A DNA stretch of 64,000 bases from Desulfocapsa sp. (GCA_022712895.1 JAFLJS010000008.1:124001-188000); one strand, 5' to 3'; positions 26,199-35,664 are shown, counted from the stretch's first letter. Numbers and translations are program-made. The notes: a model not told the origin generated them from the letters alone.

Positions 26199-27926
26199 TT
26201 AAAAATCCCAAAAAGTATCAATCTCTTCTCCGGTGAAATCCCAAATGGCATCATGGGGAGCGATTGCTTCCAGACTGAAGAATTCAGGTAATCTGTCATC
26301 TGCATTTGTAAAACCAGCCGCCTGATTAAAAGCATGCTCTGTTTTCAGAATGGATTTACCAAGATTTGTGACGTCCTCTCCTGTCAATCCGATACCAAAA
26401 CGGGCATTGAGAAGATCAATAAGAGCTGGCAGACAGGTTTCGTCATCGAGTGCTGCAAAGGCAATAAAGAGGCACATACCTGTTGAATCGATGGCAGCCG
26501 TGGCAATTTGCAGGTTACGAGAAAGCTCAACCTGACCTTCTTTTGACAGAGGATCAATGGAGCCACCGACACCCAGACAATTGGTAGCAATGGTATAACC
26601 CATTGTGTGATCCGCCCCTTGAGTGGATGTGGCATAGGTGATGCCGATTCCCTTAATGGCACGTGGATCATAGGCTGGGATAGCCTGGTTTTTGACTACG
26701 GGAACACGAGTAACGCCAAAGGCACGACCAACATCACCAGCTCCGCCACCAATTATACGGCCAAGACCGGTTCCTTTGGCAACCTCATCAGTCAGCAGAC
26801 GCAAAAGGCCTTCACCGTCGCCAAATTCAAGAACTCCTGCTTCCATGGCAACACCAATGGCAACAGCTGTTTCGATGGAATCAATACCAATATCATCAAG
26901 GATGTGATCTGCTTCAGCAATCAGATCCAGATCATCAATGGCACAGTCTGCCCCAAGAGCCCAGATTGATTCATACTCAAAACCTGATGTTTTATATTTA
27001 TTATTCACATCATTGTAAATCTGGGAACATTGAATAACACATCCTTTATGGCAATTATGTTTAACCTTACCACCACGATCTTTCATCAAATCATGCATTG
27101 TTTCCCCGGAAATCTGCTCATGACCTTCAAACTGACCTGACGTAAAGTTCTTGGTAGGCAATCCACCAGATTCATTTATGATATTCACAAGAACGTTGGT
27201 ACCGTAGGTTCCAAGAGCCTGGCTGACAGGGTGATCCACAAGAGATTTAGCAAACACTTTGTTGGCAGCGCGAAATTTGTCTTTATCAGCAATCTCAACC
27301 TTACCACCTTGAGGATCTATGCTTATAAACTTTACGCCCTTTGATCCCAATACTGCACCAAGGCCACCACGTCCACAGGAACGCAGGTGTCCATCAGGAT
27401 CTTTTACTGAAAGATTGGCAGCTCTCATTTTCATTTCGCCAGCAGGCCCGATGGTGATAATGCCCTGAGTTGAACCAAGACGTTCACTGAGGATTTCAAG
27501 TGCTTCAAAATTACCTTTCCCAATAACTTCTTTTTCCTCATTGATCACAACACCATTAGGAGTAACAGCCAGGTTATACCAGACATTATCCTTAGCCATG
27601 CCTTCAACGATAATGGCTTTACAGCCGCATTTTGCCAGCAACTGCGCTGCAGTGCCGCCGGAGTTTGATTCTTTAATGGTACCAGTTAATGGGCTTTTAG
27701 CTCCACAGGAGAGGCGCCCGGAGTTGGCAGCAGGTGTGCCTGAAAGCAGACCGGGAGCAACAACAAATTTGTTATTTGGCCCCAAGGGGTGACAGGTGGG
27801 TGGGACTTCAGCCGCTACAATTGTGGATGTGAGCCCACGTCCACCGTGACCAGCCCAGTCAGCTGGTATCTCTTCGATGGAAGTTGAAAGATCTGTCATG
27901 TTGACCCGGAAAATCTTATCAGCCAT
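26199..27926 (-). CDS. aor: Aldehyde:ferredoxin oxidoreductase (tungsten/molybdopterin)
   Basis: 575 residues, near normal for the AOR family (about 580-620). It oxidises aldehydes to acids with ferredoxin, using a tungstopterin. Seen: N-terminal MADKIFRVNMTDLS, GGRGLTS and SCGAKSPLTGTIKESNSGG (pterin-binding regions), and RSCGRGGLGAVLGSKGVK. The 4Fe-4S motif is HNCHKGCVIQC, with a later Cys in GMCLF. AAAAGGAGT precedes the ATG. A sigma-54 promoter lies about 115 bp upstream. It fits with the neighbouring alcohol dehydrogenases as an ethanol to acetaldehyde to acetate path. Confidence 0.95.
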   Translation of the reverse strand: MADKIFRVNMTDLSTSIEEIPADWAGHGGRGLTSTIVAAEVPPTCHPLGPNNKFVVAPGLLSGTPAANSGRLSCGAKSPLTGTIKESNSGGTAAQLLAKCGCKAIIVEGMAKDNVWYNLAVTPNGVVINEEKEVIGKGNFEALEILSERLGSTQGIITIGPAGEMKMRAANLSVKDPDGHLRSCGRGGLGAVLGSKGVKFISIDPQGGKVEIADKDKFRAANKVFAKSLVDHPVSQALGTYGTNVLVNIINESGGLPTKNFTSGQFEGHEQISGETMHDLMKDRGGKVKHNCHKGCVIQCSQIYNDVNNKYKTSGFEYESIWALGADCAIDDLDLIAEADHILDDIGIDSIETAVAIGVAMEAGVLEFGDGEGLLRLLTDEVAKGTGLGRIIGGGAGDVGRAFGVTRVPVVKNQAIPAYDPRAIKGIGITYATSTQGADHTMGYTIATNCLGVGGSIDPLSKEGQVELSRNLQIATAAIDSTGMCLFIAFAALDDETCLPALIDLLNARFGIGLTGEDVTNLGKSILKTEHAFNQAAGFTNADDRLPEFFSLEAIAPHDAIWDFTGEEIDTFWDF

Positions 27927-28035
27927 AATGTACTCCTTTTAGAATTGAAACTTTGAGGTGTTTTAGAGTCTCCATTGAGAGACATTTTCAACGACCCTTG
28001 TAGGGTGAATCCAATACTTACTGGGATTACGTATA

Positions 28036-28050
28036 GCAAGAGCCAAGCCA
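28036..28050 (-). promoter_or_regulatory. Sigma-54 promoter of aor
   Basis: Minus-strand TGGCTTGGCTCTTGC followed by T, with exact GG-to-GC spacing and a full TTGCT -12 element. It lies 110 bp upstream of the aor ATG. Confidence 0.78.
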
Positions 28051-28102
28051 GATAAACTAAGGCTACAATATCAGACAGATACACGGCATCTTACCAAGCC
28101 TT

Positions 28103-28121
28103 ACGGGGCAATGTGACCCGT
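28103..28121. promoter_or_regulatory. Candidate enhancer site A1 (ACGGG-N9-CCCGT)
   Basis: ACGGGGCAATGTGACCCGT, a near-perfect palindrome ACGGGnCA-n3-TGnCCCGT, centred 63 bp upstream of the -24 box. The same motif lies at the same distance before adh1-type (weakly) and adh2 promoters. Confidence 0.6.
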
Positions 28122-28235
28122 GTGATTTTTAGATACCATAAAATTATTTGTATATTTTTATGCAAATTCTATCGGTAAGGCTGCTATGGCGTGGATTAAA
28201 GAAACTGGACAAAAGGAAACGGCAAGAAGTGTGGA

Positions 28236-28254
28236 ATGGGTCAAAGTGACATCC
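28236..28254. promoter_or_regulatory. Candidate enhancer site A2 (degenerate)
   Basis: ATGGGTCAAAGTGACATCC keeps GGGtCA-n3-TGAC of the motif and is centred about 196 bp upstream of the aor -24 box. It abuts the palindrome ATCCCCCTAGGGGGAT (28251-28266). Confidence 0.45.
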
Positions 28255-28484
28255 CCCTAGGGGGATAGGAGGGACACAACTGACGTGAAGGATATATTTC
28301 GGGAAAAAAATGGCTAATCATATAGATTTATAATGAAAAGCAACAATCCGCAATACCATATTGTTTTACAACATTTTCACCAAAGGTATACAGGCCGTTG
28401 TTGGACATGCGACTTGCATTGCCTGAAGCAATAAGTATGGAAACCACTTAAACAAAAAGTTTTGTGGTAAATTGAATATGATAA

Positions 28485-28665
28485 TCCTCATGGAATACCA
28501 GTATGGTAGTAAAAAAATGCACGTCTGCTCTCTGCCTGCTAATGGAGGTATAAAAAAGACAAACAGACAGAAAACAGAACGCACCTCTTTGATAAATCCC
28601 AAAACTCCGGAAAGTATCTATTGCTTCTCCAATGAACTCTCATACATGTGGACAAGTAGAGTTAC
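28485..28665 (-). pseudogene. Remnant of a duplicated aor 3' end and downstream spacer
   Basis: The stretch around 28580-28655 on the minus strand reads EFIGEAIDTFRSFG, close to the true AOR C terminus DFTGEEIDTFWDF. The plus-strand text next to it (ACAGACAGAAAACAGAACG, then AAATCCCAAAA and CTTCTCC) matches the spacer just after aor (ACAGGCAGAAAACAGAACG at about 26162, AAATCCCAAAA at 26201). So the 3' end plus spacer of aor was duplicated and has decayed. Confidence 0.6.
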
Positions 28666-28749
28666 ACACTCACGATATCGCAAGACAAGAGTCAAATCAT
28701 GCGGAAAAGGGGGCAGAATCTCTCGCTATAAACCAGGCTATGCTCTTTG

Positions 28750-29205
28750 CTATTCCTCACCCCTAACTTGATCGATATCTATCCCATTTTCCACAAGTAA
28801 CCGCATTGTCACGTCATAGGTATCGGCGATGAGCTGGGCGCAACGTTGCCTCACCTCAACACTTCCCGGCTTACCTTCTGTTATCTGCGTACAAAGATTT
28901 CCGCCATAGACACGAGTCTTTTCGGAAAACCAGTCACTCAAGTCTTCCACCATGGGTAAAAACACATCCAATTCTCGTTCACTTTCATCGCCTTTGGCAG
29001 CATAGAGTGCTAGTACACAGGAGGCTCCGCTCAAAGCACCGCAGGAACCCGAACCATCGCCACATCCATTAGCAAGGCCGGCCATGGCTCGAATAAGCGC
29101 AATATTTTCACAGTCCTGTTCTTCCATGGCCATGATCATCATCATCTGACTACAGGGATATCCCTTTCCCTGTAAAGACATAAGGCGCAGTATGGTATCA
29201 CTCAT
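28750..29205 (-). CDS. C_GCAxxG_C_C family redox protein
   Basis: 151 residues from ATG 29205, placed by GGAGGAAGAA just upstream (a TTG four codons earlier lies inside that site). The conserved cysteines are Cys in GKGYPCSQ, NGCGDGSGSCGALSGA (GxC-x-A/G pattern) and later Cys in YGGNLCTQ and VRQRCAQL, typical of the C_GCAxxG_C_C family common in sulfate reducers. Membrane segments are not evident. Probably a redox-active or electron-carrier protein; the exact reaction is unknown. It lies between aor and the flx-hdr genes. Confidence 0.85.
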   Translation of the reverse strand: MSDTILRLMSLQGKGYPCSQMMMIMAMEEQDCENIALIRAMAGLANGCGDGSGSCGALSGASCVLALYAAKGDESERELDVFLPMVEDLSDWFSEKTRVYGGNLCTQITEGKPGSVEVRQRCAQLIADTYDVTMRLLVENGIDIDQVRGEE

Positions 29206-29219
29206 TTCTTCCTCCAAAA

Positions 29220-29357
29220 TTAATGGTTCATAGAAGTATTTCTAGCCATGATTCTGAAATAACCGGTCCGACTGGCTCGGATTGTTTCACTGGTCTTACA
29301 GGAAACGTCACACCCCTTGCCAAAAACTTCTTCCAGCAGTTTTTCGAGGTAGATTTT
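29220..29357 (-). pseudogene. Possible coding remnant (C-terminal fragment)
   Basis: A 45-codon open stretch without a start, reading KIYLEKLLEEVFGKGC...VSCKTSETIRASRTGYF, has protein-like composition and ends at a TAA just before the C_GCAxxG_C_C ribosome-binding site. It begins after a stop codon and has no ATG near its front, so it may be the tail of a lost gene. Chance is not excluded. Confidence 0.25.
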
Positions 29358-29360
29358 CTA

Positions 29361-29406
29361 TAAAATCAATAAGAGGCTGAACCACATAAATCGGATCAGC
29401 CTCTTA
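29361..29406 (-). terminator. Terminator of the hdr-flx operon
   Basis: On the minus strand, TAAGAGGCTGA and TCAGCCTCTTA form an 11-bp perfect stem followed by TTGATTTTATAG, 50 bp after the flxA stop. Confidence 0.8.
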
Positions 29407-29455
29407 CTAAACGGGGTGGAAATATATGTAAATAACCAGCTAAAACCCTATGGAT

Positions 29456-30289
29456 TTACAGCTCGTTAGGGAGTTTCTTCAATTGAGCCCCTGTATAAAC
29501 CGGCCCATCCTTACACACATAACTTGTGCCAATATTGCAGCGACCACAGATTCCCACGCCACATTTCATCCGTTTTTCCAAGGTGGTCACTATCTGTTCA
29601 TCTTTAAACCCTAGTTTTTCAAGGGCTTGCAGTGTGAATTTAATCATGATGGGTGGCCCGCAGGTTATGGCTACGCTGTTCTCAGAACTTGGTGCAATAT
29701 CAAGAAGAACGTTGGGAATAAGGCCTACCTCGTGTTCCCAGCCATCAAATTCAGCATCAATGGTCAGATGAGTGTCAAGATCGTCACGATCCAGCCAATC
29801 CTCCAATTCGTAATTGAATGCCATATCAAGGGGTGATCTGGCTCCGTAAAGCAGGGTTATTTTGCCGTAATCGTCTCTGTTATCGAGCATAAACAGAAGA
29901 AGAGTGCGCAAAGGAGCCATACCGATACCACCACCTATAAATACAATGTCTTTTCCCTTCATATCTTCATAGGGAAAGTGATTGCCAAGGGGGGCCCGAA
30001 CACCAATCTGATCTCCAGCCTTCAGGGAATGAAGTTTACCGGTCACTTCACCGGAACGCATGATACTGAACTGTAAATAATCCATACGTGTTGGTGGCGA
30101 ATTGATAACAAAGGTTGACTCTCCGATACCAAATGCGGAAAGCTGACCAACATTACCGGGCTCAAACTTGAACTTGGCCATTGCTTCTTCGTTATTCAAT
30201 GTAACCCTGAAGGTTACAATATTATGTGTCTCTTGTATGACTTCCTGAATTGTCGCAATCTCAGGAAGGTAGAGATTTTTTGTGCTCAT
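29456..30289 (-). CDS. flxA: FlxA: NAD(P)H-binding FAD oxidoreductase subunit
   Basis: 277 residues of the ferredoxin-reductase/PyrK-like type. An FAD-binding barrel (about 10-105, with RAPLGNHFP) is followed by a nucleotide-binding domain (GGGIGMAPLRTLL, about 115-240) and a C-terminal 2Fe-2S loop, KCGVGICGRCNIG...C (C-x4-C-x2-C-x7-C). In the flxABCD-hdrABC system it is the NADH-oxidising entry point for flavin-based bifurcation. It is the last gene of the operon, 5 bp after flxB. Confidence 0.92.
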   Translation of the reverse strand: MSTKNLYLPEIATIQEVIQETHNIVTFRVTLNNEEAMAKFKFEPGNVGQLSAFGIGESTFVINSPPTRMDYLQFSIMRSGEVTGKLHSLKAGDQIGVRAPLGNHFPYEDMKGKDIVFIGGGIGMAPLRTLLLFMLDNRDDYGKITLLYGARSPLDMAFNYELEDWLDRDDLDTHLTIDAEFDGWEHEVGLIPNVLLDIAPSSENSVAITCGPPIMIKFTLQALEKLGFKDEQIVTTLEKRMKCGVGICGRCNIGTSYVCKDGPVYTGAQLKKLPNEL

Positions 30290-30294
30290 CTGTT

Positions 30295-31362
30295 CTACTC
30301 CTCAACAACTGTCGGCATAAACTCAATGGCCTTCAGTACTATTTCTCGGATATCCACCCCTGCCGGACAACTCTTGATGCATCTGCCACAGCCGTAGCAG
30401 GATATAATTCCGTCATGGAGATCCGGATAATAACTGAACTTATGCCCCACTCTGTTTTTCAATCTGTGAGCCTTGGTGGGACGAGGATTATGACCGCTTG
30501 CCTCCATGGTGAAAAGGGCAGACATACAGTTATCCCAGGATCTGATTCTTGATCCTTTCAGACCCTGAATTTCATCTGTAATATTGAAGCAGTAGCAGGT
30601 AGGGCAAAGGTAGGTGCAGGTGCCACAACTGATGCATTTTGCAGATACCTTTTCCCAGAACTCCATATTATCAAATACTTCCAAAAGCTTTCCTGGAGAT
30701 TTTGAAAGATCCGGTGCCTTACCCAGATTTTCCATAACCTTGTCAAGTACTTCTTCAGCCTCTTCCACTTTGGGCTTTCCTTCCAAAAGAAGCTTGGAAG
30801 TTAACAAGGTTTCTCCCCTAGCGGAAACGGCTGTCAGAAGGAATCCTCCCTTTACAGGAACAGCAAGAACATCAGAACCGATTGGATCTGATGGACTGCT
30901 GCCCACCCAGTGACAAAAACAGGTACTTTCAGTGAATTCACAAGCGATAGTGATAAATGAGGTATTATCTCTTCGTGCTTTATAATAGATATCCGTTGTT
31001 TCTTTGGTCAGATACACCCGATCAAACATGGAAAATCCACGCACATCACAGGGCCGGCCGCCAAAAACCACGGTGGTTCCCTGGGGGAGAACTTCCTTGC
31101 CATCGATTAAGGTTTTACCAGGATTTTCTGGATCCTTATGGTATGTGAAATCAACCAGTTTTTCGCTCTGAGGAAAAACCGTCTTCTTAGGCGGCACAGT
31201 AGCAGCACTTTTCGTATAAATTTCCTGTTCGGGATCAAATGGAGCAAAAATAACAGAGTCGCCTTCATAACGAGGGGCAAAAACGCTGTTTTTTTCTGCA
31301 AGCTCCGCAAGCCAGGACTTCAGGTCCGTTGATTTAAGATATTTAACAAGCGTCATCACCAA
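30295..31362 (-). CDS. flxB: FlxB: 4Fe-4S dicluster electron-transfer subunit
   Basis: 355 residues, related to anaerobic sulfite reductase subunit A and hydrogenase-linked 4Fe-4S proteins. Two cluster motifs lie in the C-terminal half: CISCGTCTYLCPTCYC and CYGCGRCIKSCPAG. The N-terminal half has extra Cys in RPCDVRG and STCFCHW. It relays electrons between FlxA and FlxC/D. The start overlaps the flxC end by 7 bp, so it is translationally coupled. Confidence 0.9.
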   Translation of the reverse strand: MVMTLVKYLKSTDLKSWLAELAEKNSVFAPRYEGDSVIFAPFDPEQEIYTKSAATVPPKKTVFPQSEKLVDFTYHKDPENPGKTLIDGKEVLPQGTTVVFGGRPCDVRGFSMFDRVYLTKETTDIYYKARRDNTSFITIACEFTESTCFCHWVGSSPSDPIGSDVLAVPVKGGFLLTAVSARGETLLTSKLLLEGKPKVEEAEEVLDKVMENLGKAPDLSKSPGKLLEVFDNMEFWEKVSAKCISCGTCTYLCPTCYCFNITDEIQGLKGSRIRSWDNCMSALFTMEASGHNPRPTKAHRLKNRVGHKFSYYPDLHDGIISCYGCGRCIKSCPAGVDIREIVLKAIEFMPTVVEE

Positions 31363-32315
31363 TCCTTCTCTGTAATATTCTCTTCTTCCATTTTGAAGGA
31401 GAGCAGGGGTGGAGTATCTTTAAGGTTGACTCCAGCCTCATAATTAAAAATATCCAAGACTTCTTTGTTCATTTTCTGCTTAAGCATGAGAATGGGGATA
31501 TCCACAGGACAGGCACGTTGACATTCGCCGCACTCGGTGCATCTACCTGCCATATGGTAGGCATGAATAACTTGAAACATCAGCTTGTCACGCACATTGT
31601 TTTCCTGAGACAACCAATGGGGATCACGGCTTTCTGCTATGCAATGATCACGACAGACACATAATGGACAGGCACTGCGACAGGCGTAGCATCTGATACA
31701 GCGGTCAAGCTCCTTGAGCCAGTACCCAAACCTTTCAGAAACCGCGAGTTTTTCAAATTTCTCCAGTTCTTTGTAGTTTGGTTCAGCAGGATCTTTTTTG
31801 GCTATCCTGTCACCGACAAAATAGTCGGATATAATTGCATCAGGATATCGGCAGGACTTACATTTCTCAGCAAGCACTTCTGATAATTTTAAGGAATGTG
31901 GCTTATCATCAACGACAACCACCAAAGACTCGTCAGACATATCGCAGGATTGAACATTCCCCACATAGCCAATGGCCTTTTTGACCTTTGATTGATCTAT
32001 AACTCCCGTACATGGAAAACCGAATATGGTTATATCATCCCTGCTTATGAGCTTTTCCTGAAGCAGTTCAACCACGGAACGGCTGTCGCAACCCTTGACC
32101 ACAACCCCCACTTTCTTTCCACGCATACCAGGCAGATAGGTTGCCAGGTTGTGAACATTCAGTGGACTGATCTCAAGCTTTTCTATATCTTCTTCCCCGT
32201 AAATAAAATGCGGCGTAGCATGCAGGGGATCAAAACTTCCACACCAGCCAATAACAACATCAAGTTCCGGCAAGGCCTTCCTGATGCTTTCTTTTAATTC
32301 TTCTTGAAATTTCAC
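31356..32315 (-). CDS. flxC: FlxC: FdhB/FrhB-like 4Fe-4S subunit
   Basis: 319 residues with a coenzyme F420 hydrogenase/dehydrogenase beta-like N-terminal part (VVVKGCDSRSVVELLQE, FGFPCTGVID). A Cys-rich C-terminal part follows: CIRCYACRSACPLCVC and CTECGECQRACPVDIP. It is the electron-transfer subunit FlxC of the Flx-Hdr complex. The gap to flxD is 33 bp. Confidence 0.9.
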   Translation of the reverse strand: MKFQEELKESIRKALPELDVVIGWCGSFDPLHATPHFIYGEEDIEKLEISPLNVHNLATYLPGMRGKKVGVVVKGCDSRSVVELLQEKLISRDDITIFGFPCTGVIDQSKVKKAIGYVGNVQSCDMSDESLVVVVDDKPHSLKLSEVLAEKCKSCRYPDAIISDYFVGDRIAKKDPAEPNYKELEKFEKLAVSERFGYWLKELDRCIRCYACRSACPLCVCRDHCIAESRDPHWLSQENNVRDKLMFQVIHAYHMAGRCTECGECQRACPVDIPILMLKQKMNKEVLDIFNYEAGVNLKDTPPLLSFKMEEENITEKDW

Positions 32316-32348
32316 CTGATCTCCTTTATTCAGCTCAAATTGTAGTTT

Positions 32349-32816
32349 TTATTTGAGCGCTGCCTGCATAAGGCTGAGTGTATCCGAAGCTTCCGGCCCT
32401 ACAATCTTAGGGGCCGGGCCGAGTTTGTGAATCTGGTCGGTGAACTCCGTCACCACCTGTTGCCAACGCTGGCCTTCAGAAGCAGAAACCCAGGTATATT
32501 CAAACCGTCCTGGTTCATATCCGAGAATGGGGAGGAATTTCTGCATGATTTCGAGTCTTCTTCGAGCATAGAAATTCCCCTCAGAATAGTGGCAATCTCT
32601 TGGGTGGCACCCGGAAACCAGTACACCGTCCGCTCCGTTCATCAATGCTTTCACAATGAACAGAGGATCGATCCTGCCTGAGCAGGGAACTTTAATAATA
32701 CGGAGATCCGTTGGTTGGTTAAAACGCCCAACTCCGGCAGTGTCGGCACCGCCATAGGAACACCAGTTACAGAGAAAACCGACAATACGAAGTTCTTTAC
32801 CTTCTAGAACTGGCAT
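32349..32816 (-). CDS. flxD: FlxD: MvhD-like 2Fe-2S protein
   Basis: 155 residues matching MvhD, the small subunit that links a partner enzyme to HdrA. Cys ligands are in GFLCNWCSYGGAD, VPCSGRID and GCHPRDCHY. The start overlaps the hdrA end by 13 bp, as expected for subunits that must assemble together. Confidence 0.93.
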   Translation of the reverse strand: MPVLEGKELRIVGFLCNWCSYGGADTAGVGRFNQPTDLRIIKVPCSGRIDPLFIVKALMNGADGVLVSGCHPRDCHYSEGNFYARRRLEIMQKFLPILGYEPGRFEYTWVSASEGQRWQQVVTEFTDQIHKLGPAPKIVGPEASDTLSLMQAALK

Positions 32817-34762
32817 AGTGCATTAACCTCCGAAAGAATCTGATTGTCAGTGGAATGCTGGAGTTGAACGGCTCCCTGAGGACAGGTTGACGTACAGATA
32901 CCGCAGCCTTGACATATTGTTTCAATTACATTTGCTTTTATCATACCGCGAAAATCAATCTCTTTGATGGCACCAAATGGACAGGTCTGGATACACTTTC
33001 CGCATCCTATACAGCGTTTAATATCAACCGTTGAAACCTGGGGATCACTTTCGAGCTGATCTTTGGAAAAGAGGCCAAGTACCTTGGCAGCGGCAGCACT
33101 TCCCTGGGCAACAGAAGATGGAATATCCTTTGGCCCCTGACAGGCTCCGGCAAGGTAGACACCTGCGGTGTTTGTCTCAACAGGTTTGAGTTTAGGATGA
33201 CCTTCCATATAAAAGCCGTAGGAGTCATAAGATATACGCAGCTTCTCAGCAAGTTTACTGGCTCCTTTTGAGGCTTCAGCACCCACTGCAAGCACAACAA
33301 GATCCGCATCCACTTCAACCTGAGTACCCATGAGTGTGTCGGCACCTCGAACAAGGAGCTTGTCACCTTTTGGGTAAATCATAGAGACACGCCCTCTGAT
33401 ATAATTGGTGTCGTACTCTTCCATGGCACGACGGGTAAACTCATCGTAGAGTTTTCCTGCTGCCCGAATATCCATATAAAAAACATAACTCTGCGAACCA
33501 GGCAGGTGATCTTTAGTCAAAATGGCCTGTTTGGCGGTGTACATACAGCAAAAACCGGTACAGTATGGTCTGCCAACGGATTTATCACGAGACCCTACAC
33601 ATTGGATAAAGACGACATCCTTTGGTTCTTTTCCATCAGAGGGGCGTTTAATATGTCCTCCGGTGGGGCCTGATGCTGAAAGCATACGTTCGTACTGCAG
33701 TGAGGTGATAACATCGGGATAACGGCCACCACCGTATTCTTCGTATACAGTCCAGTCAAAAAGATCAAAACCTGTGGCGGTGACAATGGCTCCAACTTTT
33801 TCAGTGATAAATTCATCCTTCATTTCATAATCAATACAGCCTGAAGGACAGACCTTGGCACAGACTCCGCATTTTCCCTTTTTCAACATGGTGCAGAATT
33901 CTGGATCTATTTTGGCTTTCTTGGGAATGGCCTGAGCGAAAGGAATATTGATGGCTTTTGTGAAATCAATCTCTTCGTTAAAGGTATCGGTTGCTTTCTT
34001 GCTGGGGCATTTTTCCATACAGATACCACAACCTGTACAGGCATCCCAGTCAACATACGTTGCCTTCTTCTTGACTTTTATTTCGAAGTTACCGACATAT
34101 CCGTTTATTTCTTCAATTTCTGAAAAGGCATAAAGGGTAATGTTTGGATGCTGGGCCACATCAACCATTCGAGGCCCTAGAATACAGCTGGAACAATCCA
34201 CAGTGGGGAATGTTTTATCAAGCTTGGCCATTTTGCCGCCAATGGTGGATGTTTTTTCCACCATTACCACTTCAAGACCGCCATCGGCGCAGTCGAGAGC
34301 TGCCTGAATACCTGCAACACCACCACCAATAATCAGAACTCGTTTATTAATAGTAAATTTTTTGGGATAGAGCGGCTGATTGTTCATCAGCTTTTCAGAT
34401 GCCATTCGAACAAGATCAACGGCCTTGTTAGTGTTGGCTTCACGATCCTTCCCAATCCAGGAAACATGCTCCCGAATATTTGCCATTTCAAAAAGATATT
34501 TGTTCAGACCTGCTCGCTCCACAGTTCGGCGAAAAGTCTGTTCGTGCATCCGTGGTGAACAGGATGCCACAACAATTCCATCAAGATTATGTTCCTTGAT
34601 GGCATCTACTATTTCATCCTGGCCCGGTTCGGAACAGGTGTACATTGTATCTGTGGCAAAAACGACACCTGGGAATTCCCTGGCAGCAGCAGCCACCGTA
34701 GCGGTATCAACCGTTGCCTCAATATTGCTACCGCAATGGCAGACAAAGACTCCTATTTTCAT
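32804..34762 (-). CDS. hdrA: Heterodisulfide reductase subunit A (HdrA)
   Basis: 652 residues. An N-terminal CHCGSNI-type domain is followed by a flavin-binding core (RVLIIGGGVAGIQAALDCAD, near 140) and several 4Fe-4S motifs: CTGCGICMEKCP, CGVCAKVCPSGC, and C-terminal CIGCGKCIQTCPFGA and CQGCGICTSTCPQGA. HdrA carries the FAD thought to bifurcate electrons between ferredoxin and the HdrBC site. It lies between hdrB and flxD in one co-directional run. Confidence 0.95.
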   Translation of the reverse strand: MKIGVFVCHCGSNIEATVDTATVAAAAREFPGVVFATDTMYTCSEPGQDEIVDAIKEHNLDGIVVASCSPRMHEQTFRRTVERAGLNKYLFEMANIREHVSWIGKDREANTNKAVDLVRMASEKLMNNQPLYPKKFTINKRVLIIGGGVAGIQAALDCADGGLEVVMVEKTSTIGGKMAKLDKTFPTVDCSSCILGPRMVDVAQHPNITLYAFSEIEEINGYVGNFEIKVKKKATYVDWDACTGCGICMEKCPSKKATDTFNEEIDFTKAINIPFAQAIPKKAKIDPEFCTMLKKGKCGVCAKVCPSGCIDYEMKDEFITEKVGAIVTATGFDLFDWTVYEEYGGGRYPDVITSLQYERMLSASGPTGGHIKRPSDGKEPKDVVFIQCVGSRDKSVGRPYCTGFCCMYTAKQAILTKDHLPGSQSYVFYMDIRAAGKLYDEFTRRAMEEYDTNYIRGRVSMIYPKGDKLLVRGADTLMGTQVEVDADLVVLAVGAEASKGASKLAEKLRISYDSYGFYMEGHPKLKPVETNTAGVYLAGACQGPKDIPSSVAQGSAAAAKVLGLFSKDQLESDPQVSTVDIKRCIGCGKCIQTCPFGAIKEIDFRGMIKANVIETICQGCGICTSTCPQGAVQLQHSTDNQILSEVNALCQF

Positions 34763-35664
34763 GCTGCCTTCTCCTTGATTTGTTCCTCTTTTGCTATGCT
34801 GTTGAGCAGAGTACGGGGACTGACACAGAGTTTATCCATGCCCAGTTCCTTTTCTGTAAGGCCTAAAGCCAGTCCCAGGAGTTGGGTGAAATAGAAAATC
34901 GGTATGTTATGCTTCGTCCCATTGGCCCTGTTTATCTGGCTCTGACGCATATCAAGATTCATCTGACAGAGCGGACAGGCTGTAACAAGTGCCAATGCTC
35001 CTATCTCCTGGGCTGTATCCAGTAATTTCCCGGACAGGCGCATTACCACATCTTTACGTGGGATGCCAAAAGAGGCACCACAGCACTCAACTTTTAATGG
35101 AAAGGGAACAACTGTTGCGCCCAGTGCTTCCATTATGTTGTCCATTGCCATGGGATGTTCACGGCTATCAAATTGCATCAGCTCTGCTGGTCGGTTTAGG
35201 ATGCAGCCATAATAGGCTCCAACCACCAACCCGGTCAGTGGCTTGACAACTTTTTTCTTTATATTTTCAATACCGTAATCTTCCACGAGTATCTGCAGAA
35301 CAGACTTGGTTTCAACCTGGGTATTCGCCGGTTTCTCGAGAAGTTTGTTTACCTTGTCCCTGAAATTCTCATCTTGCATTTTGTGTTTTGCCGTTTTGAG
35401 ATTGGCAAGACAGCTTGGACAGGGGGTAATACAAGAATCGAGTCCCATCGATGCAACCTGATCAAGATTTCGTGCGGAAAGGGCTGATGACAGGGAATGA
35501 TCAACGGTGTGAGCCGGGGTAGAACCACAACAGCTCCAATCGGGAACATCTTGTAATTGTATTCCTAAAGCTGCGCAGATGGCGCGACTTGACATGTCAT
35601 ATTCAACGGATGTTCCAGTGCTTGAACATCCTGGATAATAGGCGTAGTTCAAAGACGTATTCAT
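34759..35664 (-). CDS. hdrB: Heterodisulfide reductase subunit B (HdrB)
   Basis: 301 residues with two CCG domains. The first has YYPGCSSTG ... WSCCGSTPAH ... CITPCPSC, the second YYGCILNRP ... VECCGASFGIP ... TACPLCQ. These hold the noncubane 4Fe-4S clusters that cleave disulfides. In bacteria the disulfide substrate is not CoM-S-S-CoB but is thought to be a cysteine-containing redox protein such as DsrC; this is known only for the family. Its ATG overlaps the hdrC stop. Confidence 0.95.
   Translation of the reverse strand: MNTSLNYAYYPGCSSTGTSVEYDMSSRAICAALGIQLQDVPDWSCCGSTPAHTVDHSLSSALSARNLDQVASMGLDSCITPCPSCLANLKTAKHKMQDENFRDKVNKLLEKPANTQVETKSVLQILVEDYGIENIKKKVVKPLTGLVVGAYYGCILNRPAELMQFDSREHPMAMDNIMEALGATVVPFPLKVECCGASFGIPRKDVVMRLSGKLLDTAQEIGALALVTACPLCQMNLDMRQSQINRANGTKHNIPIFYFTQLLGLALGLTEKELGMDKLCVSPRTLLNSIAKEEQIKEKAA

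Noticed and set aside
28366-28602. Minus-strand 78-codon ORF upstream of aor
   Set aside because: Covers the aor remnant in a shifted frame; hydrophobic by chance, no ribosome-binding site.
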